Below, one piece after another: positions 1 to 5,461 of a stretch of 7,535 bases of DNA. The first letter of the stretch is position 1; the number at the start of each line of letters is the position of its first letter. This stretch comes from Acidobacteriota bacterium (GTDB lineage Bacteria; Acidobacteriota; Terriglobia; Terriglobales; Acidobacteriaceae), in the NCBI GenBank assembly GCA_019247235.1, contig JAFAPG010000433.1:1-7535 (forward strand), written 5' to 3'. The notes beneath the pieces were generated by a model. That model searched no databases and was not told the DNA's origin. It saw nothing but the letters and a program-made list of their open reading frames with translations. Both the position numbers and the translations under genes were made by a program.

Positions 1-270
1 GGGTTTGCCCAACGCGATGGAGGTGAGCACGTCATTTAAATGACACGCATTGGGAGTAGCCACGAAAACCGCGTCAACCTCCGGCGAAGCGCACAGAGCG
101 GTAGCCGAATCAAATGCCAGGGGGATGTTGTACTGAGCTGCCGACCGTTTTGCCATTTCGAGGCTGCGTCGTGAAAGCGCAGTGACTTGGCAGCGTTTCG
201 AAACCGAGAAGCCCGGCATCAGGCGCTTGATCGCGTGCAGTCCAAAGCCCACGATGCCGAATCGGACCAT
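1..270 (-). CDS. Gfo/Idh/MocA-family NAD(P)-dependent oxidoreductase, N-terminal part (cut by window edge)
   Basis: Ninety codons read without a stop from an ATG at 270 to the window edge, so the C-terminal domain lies outside. The product begins with MVRFGIVGFGLHA, the first beta strand and glycine-rich turn (G-x-G-x-x-A) of a Rossmann dinucleotide fold. It ends with a VFVATPNACH segment followed by ALGKP, the typical ATPN..H...... GKP signature of the Gfo/Idh/MocA family. Members oxidise or reduce sugars, inositols and related compounds with NAD(P); the substrate cannot be told from this half. The start is supported by a ribosome site (GAAAGGA, 278-284) seven bases upstream. The gene follows the propeller lipoprotein stop by 20 bases, so it is probably the third gene of that operon. 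The catalytic lysine of the EKP motif would come just past the edge (GKP is its start region). The family call is secure and the specific function unknown. Confidence 0.9.
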   Translation of the reverse strand, partial: MVRFGIVGFGLHAIKRLMPGFSVSKRCQVTALSRRSLEMAKRSAAQYNIPLAFDSATALCASPEVDAVFVATPNACHLNDVLTSIALGKP

Positions 271-277
271 GCGGGAA

Positions 278-284
278 TCCTTTC
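278..284 (-). promoter_or_regulatory. Ribosome binding site of the oxidoreductase gene
   Basis: On the minus strand this reads GAAAGGA, seven bases before the ATG at 270. It fixes the start of the truncated oxidoreductase. It lies between that start and the stop of the lipoprotein gene at 291. Confidence 0.7.
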
Positions 285-290
285 GGGATC

Positions 291-1412
291 TTACTTGGAA
301 AAGGCGAGCGCCCGAGGCGCCGAGCCCACTTGAATGCTGTTGGAAGTAGAGCCAAGTGAGCCATCGGAATTAATGGACAGCTCGGTAAAGGAGTTGCTAC
401 CTACATTGGCCACAAACACAAACTTTCCGCTGGGATCAAGAGTCAGAAATTGCGGATTGGTGCCCACTGTCGGCGCCGTTGCCGTGAGCGCAGTCAGGGC
501 TCCGCTTGAGGACGTGATTGAGTACTGGGAAATTGTGCCGGCTCCGGAGTTGGCTACGTACAGGAACCCGGCAGTGGGATCGACCAGCGCAGCTACGGGA
601 GCGACTCCAGTGGCAAACGGCGAACCGGGAACCACGGCCAATGAGCCGTTCGGCTGTACCGCGAAGCCGGATACTGTGTTCTGGGAGGGATTTGGAACGA
701 ACAAGAACTTGCCCTGGGCGTCAACCGCCACAGAACCAACGCTATTTGTCATGATGAAGGGAGAACCCGGCACGCGGGTAAGCGAGCCTGAGCTCACGCT
801 CAATATCTCGACCGCGGAAAGGTTCGGCAAAGAGACGAGAAGCAAGTTGCCCGCCGCGGGTGCCACCATCGACGATGGCGAGGAGCCCAGACTTATGCTC
901 GAAATCGGCGCCAGCATGCCACTCGCGCTCACCGAGAACACGGAAATGTCATTCGAGCGCAGATTGGCGACAAACAATGTGCTTCCGTTGGCGTCAAGAA
1001 GCAGGGGTCCCGGACTGATTCCCGCTGCAGTTCGCGGAAGAACTTCACTTAAGGCGCCGGAGAGGGCGTCAATTTTAAACAGCGAAATCGTGTTTTGATC
1101 CTGATTGCTGACATACAAGAAGCGATTCGAGGGATGCACCACAACGCTTGCCGGGGAGGTGGCAGTCGTCGGAGAAGTGGGAGCCAGAAAAGGTGAGTTG
1201 ACGATCGAGACCACAGACCCTGACTTCTGATCGATGCGATAAGCAAAAATGCCCGTGCCGCTCGCCACGTAAGCCAGTCGAGTAGGAGTGCTCGAGCAGG
1301 CTTCTAGAATGCAGAGGGCAGAAAACAATACCGCGGCCAGGCTTGCTCGAGCGACAAACAACGGCGTGGATACGTTTATCTGTCGGCCTGACTGGTGCGT
1401 TTCTGGTGACAT
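291..1412 (-). CDS. Seven-bladed beta-propeller lipoprotein, lactonase (6-phosphogluconolactonase-like) family
   Basis: The product is 373 residues from the ATG at 1412. An upstream in-frame start at 1496 would overlap the barrel gene by about 65 bases and put extra residues before the signal peptide, so I reject it. A hydrophobic segment (about residues 17-38) ends in L-E-A-C, a plausible though imperfect lipobox with Cys39 as the lipidated residue. This suggests export and membrane anchoring. Residues 45 to the end hold seven repeats of a pattern like FLYVSN..xNTISLFKID, each followed by a G-S/A-L turn and a PSPF-like linker. These correspond to seven propeller blades of the YVTN / lactonase (PF10282) type. 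I see no specific evidence that it hydrolyses 6-phosphogluconolactone; exported members of this group are often only structural or binding propellers. It begins 19 bases after the barrel stop with a poor ribosome site, so translation may depend on the upstream gene. Confidence 0.85.
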   Translation of the reverse strand: MSPETHQSGRQINVSTPLFVARASLAAVLFSALCILEACSSTPTRLAYVASGTGIFAYRIDQKSGSVVSIVNSPFLAPTSPTTATSPASVVVHPSNRFLYVSNQDQNTISLFKIDALSGALSEVLPRTAAGISPGPLLLDANGSTLFVANLRSNDISVFSVSASGMLAPISSISLGSSPSSMVAPAAGNLLLVSLPNLSAVEILSVSSGSLTRVPGSPFIMTNSVGSVAVDAQGKFLFVPNPSQNTVSGFAVQPNGSLAVVPGSPFATGVAPVAALVDPTAGFLYVANSGAGTISQYSITSSSGALTALTATAPTVGTNPQFLTLDPSGKFVFVANVGSNSFTELSINSDGSLGSTSNSIQVGSAPRALAFSK

Positions 1413-1431
1413 GGCTTGAGTCTGAGCTCGA

Positions 1432-2007
1432 TCAGTGCTTCCCGAATGTAAAAATAAGTCCGGTCGACAATCGCAAGCTATGCTGAGTGTCGCCAAAGGC
1501 CTTGGTTGTCAGGTAATCGGCCTCGACCGGCCGCAGCCAGATTTTTGGGCCGAGGGGGATGTCCACCTCTCCCCCGGCTGACCAAGCCCGGCTCAGATCG
1601 GAGGGCTCAAAGAATGCGCTTCCCGGCTTGGTAAGGCGGGTCCGGGCGCGGCCAAACAGGCCGTGGCCGGTAAATCTGAAACTTCTCCACTGGATTGAAT
1701 ACTGCGCTCCGCCCATGAAATTGTACTCTTCAAGATCTTGGCCATAATGGCCGCTGGCTTCTGCCGTCAGCCCCAGGCCGGAATAAATGTGGGGAATCGA
1801 AACTGCCCCGGCCCAGCCCTGCATGTGCAGCTGCTCGGAGAAGCCGAGCGTGGTACTTTGAAAACCTAGATACGAGTATCCGCCAAAAACCTCAAGGGTG
1901 GGCCACTTCAGAAATCCCTGTGCGCAAGCAGGCAGCGAGATAGCGGCGAGCAAGAAGGTCACGAGCGCAGCTTTTCTCAGGATGGGGATCCCACGCCGCT
2001 TTGTCAT
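1432..2007 (-). CDS. Small outer-membrane beta-barrel protein (OmpA-like 8-strand type), Acidobacteriota-style
   Basis: The product is 191 residues from the ATG at 2007. The frame is open up to 2130, but that longer start would overlap bfr, and the extra residues do not look like a signal peptide. The chosen start gives a classic one: KRR near the N-terminus, a hydrophobic core (about 12-26) and an A-C-A cleavage site after residue 29. An LPAC lipobox reading is possible but less likely. The mature part alternates hydrophobic and polar residues in about eight strands with aromatic girdles, for example LEVFGGYSYLGF (39-50), GGAQYSIQW, RFTGHGLFG, and a terminal LSTGLIFTFG. A GG-E-V-D-I strand, then RPVEADYLTT (159-168), then LRLSTG match a pattern I associate with outer-membrane barrels of Acidobacteriota. 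Ligand and pore function are unknown. The lipoprotein gene follows after 19 bases. No strong ribosome site is visible; the nearest purine run, GGAG, is too far upstream. Confidence 0.8.
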   Translation of the reverse strand: MTKRRGIPILRKAALVTFLLAAISLPACAQGFLKWPTLEVFGGYSYLGFQSTTLGFSEQLHMQGWAGAVSIPHIYSGLGLTAEASGHYGQDLEEYNFMGGAQYSIQWRSFRFTGHGLFGRARTRLTKPGSAFFEPSDLSRAWSAGGEVDIPLGPKIWLRPVEADYLTTKAFGDTQHSLRLSTGLIFTFGKH

Positions 2008-2049
2008 CAGCTTCGGTATGAATCTCCGGAGGCGCTCAATGAAGCAATT

Positions 2050-2058
2050 ACTATAGCA
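2050..2058 (-). promoter_or_regulatory. Candidate extended -10 promoter for the barrel/lipoprotein/oxidoreductase unit
   Basis: In the 112-base gap after bfr the minus strand reads TGCTATAGT, an extended -10 (TGn then TATAGT, five of six consensus bases). I see no good -35 at 16-18 bases, as tolerated for extended -10 promoters. It would start transcription near 2042, about 35 bases before the barrel ATG. The evidence is pattern only. Confidence 0.4.
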
Positions 2059-2119
2059 GCTAGATGCAAGCCGCCGGTGAGAAGATGCCGAGCGAATGCC
2101 CAACCGCCGCCAGCTCCCT

Positions 2120-2593
2120 TCACTGGCCACCGATCTGCTGGCTCAAATAACGCTCATATCCGATCTCGTCGATTTGATGCAGTTGTGCTTCCAGCCAATC
2201 AACGTGCTCTTCCTCGTCCTTCAGCAACCGTTCGAAAAGTTCTCGGGAGGCATTGTCCGCATGATCACGAGCGGTTTCGATGGCGCGGTTGTACATCTCC
2301 ACGGCGTTGGTTTCCAGCTGCAAATCGCTTTCGATCTGCGCTCTCACGTTTTTGCCTACGCTGAGCCGCAGAGGCTCGGTCAAATTAGGGGTGGCGTCGA
2401 GAAATAGAATGCGCTCAATCAGTGCCTCGGCATGCTTCATTTCATCAATGGATTGCTTCTTGATGAAATCGCCGAGTTTCTTGTAGTGCCAGTTCTCGCA
2501 CATTTCGGCGTGCAGGAAGTATTGATTAATCGCGGTAAGTTCCTCACTGAGAGCCTCTTGCAAGGCGGCGATGACCTTTGCGTTTCCTTTCAC
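2120..2593 (-). CDS. bfr: Bacterioferritin, haem-type with complete ferroxidase centre
   Basis: The product is 157 residues from a GTG codon at 2593, the usual length for bacterioferritin. The protein oxidises Fe(II) and stores ferric iron in the cavity of a 24-subunit cytoplasmic shell. All six dinuclear-site ligands occupy their standard positions: Glu18, Glu51, His54, Glu94, Glu127 and His130. Met52, the axial haem ligand at the subunit dimer interface, is present, which separates it from ferritin A (Ftn) and from Dps. Four long amphipathic helices and a short C-terminal helix fit the fold. The GTG start is fixed by a good ribosome site at 2600-2606 and by the family's standard N-terminus (MKGNAKVIAALQEAL). 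No bacterioferritin-associated ferredoxin gene is next to it, and I see no Fur-like palindrome in the 74-base gap behind purQ, so the iron response is not readable here. It may be co-transcribed with purQ or have its own unrecognised promoter. Confidence 0.97.
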   Translation of the reverse strand: MKGNAKVIAALQEALSEELTAINQYFLHAEMCENWHYKKLGDFIKKQSIDEMKHAEALIERILFLDATPNLTEPLRLSVGKNVRAQIESDLQLETNAVEMYNRAIETARDHADNASRELFERLLKDEEEHVDWLEAQLHQIDEIGYERYLSQQIGGQ

Positions 2594-2599
2594 GTTTTG

Positions 2600-2606
2600 C
2601 TTTCCT
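2600..2606 (-). promoter_or_regulatory. Ribosome binding site fixing the GTG start of bfr
   Basis: The minus strand reads AGGAAAG, six bases before the GTG at 2593. There is no competing ATG nearby that would keep the conserved N-terminal helix. Confidence 0.65.
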
Positions 2607-2667
2607 GTAATCGAGAATTTAAGGAATACTCCCTCGCCAAGCCGTACGACAGAGCGGACGGCGAAAC

Positions 2668-3369
2668 CTATTTCATGGCCGTTATCTGAGCAGTTGCTAA
2701 GGAGGCGAAAATCCTGAACCCGTCGCTACTTCCCAGTGCCGATTCGCTGGCCCGCTCCGGATGTGGCATCATGCCTAGCACGTTGCCTGCAGGGCTGGAA
2801 ATTCCGGCGATATTGTCCAAAGACCCATTGGGATTGGCTTCTGGGGCGGTCTCTCCCGCGGCATTCGCATAACGAAAGATGATGCGACGCTCGCGCCGGA
2901 GCTCGGCCAGAGTGGCCTCATCGCAGAAGTAGTTGCCATCCATGTGGCCGATCGGGATCGACAAGACCTCGCCTTCACGATAGGCGTGAGTAAAAGGGGT
3001 GTCCACGTTTTCTACCCGAACCTGGACCGTGCGGCATACGTATTTCAGTCCAGCGTTGCGCATGAGCGCGCCGGGAAGCAACCCGCATTCACAAAGAATC
3101 TGGAATCCATTACAAATGCCGATAATGAGGCCACCGTCTTTGGCAAACTGGCGAACCGATTGCATTACCGGGGAAAACTTGGCAATGGCGCCGGTACGAA
3201 GATAGTCTCCATAAGCAAAACCGCCGGGCACAATGATGACATCGCAATTCTCAAGATCGTAGGATTCATGCCACAAATAGGTGACCGGCTGCTTAAGTAC
3301 ACGGTCCACGGTCCAATAGGCGTCCTGATCACAATTAGAGCCAGGAAAAATGATGACGCCAAATTTCAT
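2668..3369 (-). CDS. purQ: Phosphoribosylformylglycinamidine synthase, glutaminase subunit PurQ
   Basis: The product is 233 residues and is the glutamine-hydrolysing subunit of FGAM synthase, step four of de novo purine synthesis. It supplies ammonia for conversion of FGAR to FGAM with ATP, in complex with PurL and the small PurS protein. It starts with MKFGVIIFPGSNCDQD, the PurQ hallmark, then VPGGFAYGDYLRTGAIA (47-63). The class I glutamine amidotransferase triad is complete: Cys86 in GICNGFQIL, His203 and Glu205 in MMPHPERA. The GHMDGNYF segment (141-148) is also typical. The length shows it is the stand-alone small subunit, not part of a long fused PurL. The ATG start has AAGGA six bases upstream. 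Neither purS nor purL lies alongside in this window. It is flanked by nadK, with a 147-base gap upstream, and by bfr, with a 74-base gap downstream. Confidence 0.97.
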   Translation of the reverse strand: MKFGVIIFPGSNCDQDAYWTVDRVLKQPVTYLWHESYDLENCDVIIVPGGFAYGDYLRTGAIAKFSPVMQSVRQFAKDGGLIIGICNGFQILCECGLLPGALMRNAGLKYVCRTVQVRVENVDTPFTHAYREGEVLSIPIGHMDGNYFCDEATLAELRRERRIIFRYANAAGETAPEANPNGSLDNIAGISSPAGNVLGMMPHPERASESALGSSDGFRIFASLATAQITAMK

Positions 3370-3399
3370 AGCCTGTCCTTGGAGAGGAATTACGGTCTC

Positions 3400-3431
3400 A
3401 GTCTAACATGAACAAAAAGAAGCTTAATCAA
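3400..3431 (-). promoter_or_regulatory. Candidate promoter of purQ
   Basis: Within the 147-base nadK-purQ gap the minus strand has TTGATT (3426-3431, -35-like) and TGTTAGACT (3400-3408, extended -10-like with TAGACT as the hexamer). The spacing is 20 bases, longer than ideal, so the extended -10 would carry most of the activity. Transcription would start near 3393, about 24 bases before the purQ ATG. No PurR-like operator or riboswitch is recognisable in the gap. Confidence 0.3.
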
Positions 3432-3516
3432 GCCTCGGCGTGAATTCCCCGATAGCCAGCGCAAGGTGTCGTGAGACATTCTGATCGCGGCCAGGGCAGG
3501 GAAGAAATCCCATAAC

Positions 3517-4392
3517 CTAGCGCTGGCCCCATTTAAGTTTAGAGTGCAGAACGTCGAAGAATGTTCCCTTCGTGTGCAGGAGCTTCACCTGGTACTGTGA
3601 TTTTCGGCAGTGCACGCGGTCGCCGTCCTGAAGTGGCATGCCCGCCTGACCGTCAATGCTTAAGTAAGCCTCCTCCTGTCCCGTCATTACCAGGATCTCG
3701 ATTCGTGAGCTATCGCGCACGACCAAGGGGCGATGGGTGAGCGAGTGTGCTGAAACCGGGGTTACAACAAACCCTTCCACGTCCGGCATGAGAATCGGTC
3801 CTCCCGCCGCTAGCGCGTAAGCCGTCGATCCCGTCGGGGTGGATACGATTAAGCTGTCGGCCTGGTAGCGAGAGACAAAGACGGTGTCGATGTACACATC
3901 ACAGTGATTGAGACGTGCAATCGTTGCCTTTCCTACCACCACATCATTCAGAGCGTCAAAGGTGGCCACGGTTACACCGTCGCGGTTTACTTCGCAATGC
4001 ACCATTGCGCGAATGTCGAGTTGGCTTGAGCCCCGGGTGATGCTTTCAAGAGTCGAATAGAGTTCCTCAAGAGGAACCTCGGTCAAAAAACCAAGTGCGC
4101 CCAGATTGACTCCCACAATCGGTATTCCAGCACGAGCGACCGCCCGTGCCGCCGAGAGCAAGGTGCCATCGCCACCGAGCACAATTACGAATTCCAGGTT
4201 GCGCTCGCCCATTTCCTGACGCGCAATCGCTGGAGCTCCCCCGGCATATAACCTGGTCTCCGGATCTACGATGAAATCGAAATTATGGGTTGAAAGCCAT
4301 TCAATCAGACCCGGAATAATATCCCCGACTTCCGGTTTGTTGGGCTTCGAGACAATACCGACGGCTTTCCTATGAACTGGTCCTTGTGCCAT
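3517..4392 (-). CDS. nadK: NAD kinase
   Basis: The product is 291 residues from the ATG at 4392. It phosphorylates NAD to NADP in the cytosol and is the only route to NADP in most bacteria. Visible motifs are VLGGDGTLL (71-79, the GGDG nucleotide and catalytic motif), NLGALGFLTE (96-105), LNDVVVGK (148-155, the NE/D motif with Asp), and SLIVSTPTGSTAYALAAGGP (180-199). The C-terminal half is the usual beta-rich domain with SIDGQ. An in-frame GTG at 4428 would lengthen the protein by 12 residues, but it lies inside the stem of the upstream terminator, so the ATG is preferred. No Shine-Dalgarno sequence precedes the ATG, and a good -10 box sits only 12 bases upstream, which suggests a near-leaderless message. 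It follows tlyA, with which it often clusters in bacteria, but here with a terminator between them. Confidence 0.96.
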   Translation of the reverse strand: MAQGPVHRKAVGIVSKPNKPEVGDIIPGLIEWLSTHNFDFIVDPETRLYAGGAPAIARQEMGERNLEFVIVLGGDGTLLSAARAVARAGIPIVGVNLGALGFLTEVPLEELYSTLESITRGSSQLDIRAMVHCEVNRDGVTVATFDALNDVVVGKATIARLNHCDVYIDTVFVSRYQADSLIVSTPTGSTAYALAAGGPILMPDVEGFVVTPVSAHSLTHRPLVVRDSSRIEILVMTGQEEAYLSIDGQAGMPLQDGDRVHCRKSQYQVKLLHTKGTFFDVLHSKLKWGQR

Positions 4393-4404
4393 GGCAGAAG
4401 TGGA

Positions 4405-4410
4405 ATTGTA
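4405..4410 (-). promoter_or_regulatory. -10 box very close to the nadK start
   Basis: The minus strand reads TACAAT (five of six consensus bases), 12 bases before the nadK ATG. The expected start of transcription is only about 5 bases before the ATG. No good -35 is seen at 16-18 bases, where the sequence is the terminator stem. The hexamer lies immediately after the terminator's T-run. Confidence 0.4.
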
Positions 4411-4448
4411 CAGAAAACAGGCGGGCACCCGGAATTCGGGTGCTCGCC
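4411..4448 (-). terminator. Rho-independent terminator after tlyA
   Basis: On the minus strand a GC-rich arm (4448-4437, GGCGAGCACCCG), a five-base loop (AATTC) and the complementary arm (4431-4420, CGGGTGCCCGCC) pair over 12 positions with one A-C mismatch. They are followed directly by TGTTTTCTG. This is a standard intrinsic terminator 53 bases beyond the tlyA stop. It separates tlyA from nadK and also rules out the longer GTG start of nadK. Confidence 0.8.
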
Positions 4449-4500
4449 TCTGGATCTCTCGCCGCCCTTCGGCTCCGCCGGCGCTTGCCAGCAGCCCAAT

Positions 4501-5250
4501 TCAAAACCGCGCACAGAGCAAGAACTCTCGGTTTCCCTCAGCGCCAAGGATTGGCGATTCGATGAACTCGATCGTGACCGCGCCTAAGATCCTAACTGCG
4601 TTTTGAACTTTGTCTACGGTTTGCCGCTGCGTCTGTGGATCTTTCACGATACCACCTTTCCCGACATTGTCTCGCCCAGCTTCGAATTGCGGCTTAACCA
4701 GAACCACGAGCGTTCGTCCGCACCTCGCCTCTGGGGATTCAGGGAAGGCAGCCGCGACGACCGCGGGTAAAACCAGGGTGGCGGAGATGAAGGAGACGTC
4801 GAGTGCGATCACATCAATCACCTCACCCAACTGCTCACGCGTCAGATATCGGGCATTGGTCTTTTCGAGCAGCCGCAGGCGGGCATCATTTCGCAAGCGC
4901 AAGGCGATTTGGCCGTAGCCGGTGTCGACAGCTATCACTCGTCGCGCTCCATGCTCCAGCAGACAGTCACTGAAGCCGCCAGTCGAAGCACCGACGTCTA
5001 AACAAACTTTACCTTCCACATTGATCTTCCAATGAAGGAGTGCGTGCTCGAGCTTTTGCCCGGCACGGCTTACATATTTCAAATCCGGACCTAGCAGCCG
5101 AATCTCTGAGCTGACCTCAACCGCGGTCCCCGCCTTTTCGATCTTTTTCCCATCGACGAGGACCTTGCCCGCCAACACTAAGGCTTGTGCGCGCTCTCTT
5201 GAGGGCACAATTCCTTTTTCACAAAGCAATTTGTCCAGCCGAATTCTCAT
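4501..5250 (-). CDS. tlyA: TlyA-family rRNA (cytidine-2'-O)-methyltransferase with S4 domain
   Basis: The product is 249 residues from the ATG at 5250. TlyA methylates the ribose of cytidine in 23S rRNA (C1920), and in longer family members also 16S rRNA C1409. The modification affects subunit bridging and susceptibility to capreomycin-type antibiotics. An S4 RNA-binding domain fills residues 1-60 (RLDKLLCEKG... GKVLVDGK). The Rossmann methyltransferase follows, with SAM motif LDVGASTGGFSD (84-95), DVSFIS (151-156) and LVKPQFE (184-190). The catalytic K-D-K-E set is visible as Lys66, Asp151, Lys186 and Glu242. A TTG at 5304 would add 18 residues ahead of the S4 start and is disfavoured. The length suggests the shorter type I class (23S only), but that is inference. 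The family name 'haemolysin A' is historical. The ribosome site is weak. The gene sits between a structured 211-base leader region and a terminator, so it is probably monocistronic. Confidence 0.95.
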   Translation of the reverse strand: MRIRLDKLLCEKGIVPSRERAQALVLAGKVLVDGKKIEKAGTAVEVSSEIRLLGPDLKYVSRAGQKLEHALLHWKINVEGKVCLDVGASTGGFSDCLLEHGARRVIAVDTGYGQIALRLRNDARLRLLEKTNARYLTREQLGEVIDVIALDVSFISATLVLPAVVAAAFPESPEARCGRTLVVLVKPQFEAGRDNVGKGGIVKDPQTQRQTVDKVQNAVRILGAVTIEFIESPILGAEGNREFLLCARF

Positions 5251-5282
5251 CGCTTTGGGCTCGTGCTGAAGAACTGCAAGCC

Positions 5283-5304
5283 TTGCGCACTCCGATGTGT
5301 GCAA
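5283..5304. repeat. Imperfect inverted repeat in the tlyA leader
   Basis: TTGCGCAC (5283-5290) and GTGTGCAA (5297-5304) are inverted copies with one mismatch, spaced by six bases. In the tlyA message this could form a hairpin about 33 bases before the ATG, or it could be a protein-binding site. It is immediately adjacent to TGTGTAGAA (5305-5313), whose complement is one mismatch from a DnaA box. Confidence 0.5.
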
Positions 5305-5352
5305 TGTGTAGAAGCTACTCTCAGGGAAGAGGTTAATCGCGCTCTGGACCAG

Positions 5353-5373
5353 TTTTCCACAACATTATGCACA
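5353..5373 (+). promoter_or_regulatory. Two tandem DnaA-box-like 9-mers
   Basis: TTTTCCACA (5353-5361) and TTATGCACA (5365-5373) both match the relaxed DnaA consensus TTWTNCACA exactly. They share orientation and begin 12 bases apart. DnaA binding is inferred from the motif. No dnaA, dnaN or other origin gene is in the window, so a regulatory or titration site is likelier than an origin. Confidence 0.4.
5364..5369 (-). promoter_or_regulatory. Candidate -10 box for tlyA
   Basis: The minus strand reads CATAAT (five of six consensus bases) in the centre of the inverted repeat, overlapping the second DnaA-box-like site. No clear -35 is present. It would give a leader of roughly 107 bases before the tlyA ATG, including the 5283-5304 hairpin. 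Confidence 0.3.
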
Positions 5374-5461
5374 GGAATGTTGAAAAAACTGAGAGTCCTG
5401 GTTCAAGCACTCAGATTTGTCATGATCGTGTTGCTGCGATCGCCTCCCAGCAGCAGCTTGC

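Larger units (their letters stand above)
5350..5391. repeat. AT-rich interrupted inverted repeat upstream of tlyA
   Basis: The left arm is CAGTTTT (5350-5356) plus CAACATT (5360-5366). The right arm is AATGTTG (5376-5382) plus AAAACTG (5385-5391). The 14 positions pair perfectly, with an internal CCA/AA bulge and a nine-base centre. There is no T-run after it on either strand and the stem is AT-rich, so it is more like an operator or RNA hairpin than a terminator. It contains the two DnaA-box-like sites and the candidate tlyA -10 box. Confidence 0.6.

Noticed and set aside
334..1098. 254-codon open frame on the plus strand antisense to the propeller lipoprotein gene
   Set aside because: It lies wholly inside a well-supported minus-strand gene and its product has no recognisable fold. 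The repeated Ser/Gly/Val-rich blades of the real gene naturally keep the complementary frame open.
1432..2130. Barrel gene starting at 2130 and overlapping the bfr stop
   Set aside because: The extra 41 residues do not resemble a signal peptide and would precede a clear one starting at the ATG at 2007.
2096..2407. Plus-strand open frames opposite bfr
   Set aside because: They overlap a bacterioferritin gene whose ligands are all intact. No ribosome site or family resemblance is seen.
2594..2667. Possible terminator (GCCGT...ACGGC) or Fur-type operator between purQ and bfr
   Set aside because: The stem is only 5 bp with a 12-base loop and no T-run, and no 19-base Fur-like palindrome can be matched.
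2944..3411. 155-codon plus-strand frame opposite purQ
   Set aside because: It is antisense to a complete PurQ with an intact catalytic triad, and its composition looks like a shadow frame.
3490..3516. Small hairpin (GGGA...TCCC) just after nadK as a terminator
   Set aside because: A four-base stem with no T-run is too weak to support.
5251..5461. Possible replication origin, because of DnaA-box-like sites and AT-rich sequence
   Set aside because: There are only two exact sites, no long AT-rich unwinding stretch, and none of the usual origin neighbours (dnaA, dnaN, gidA, parA).
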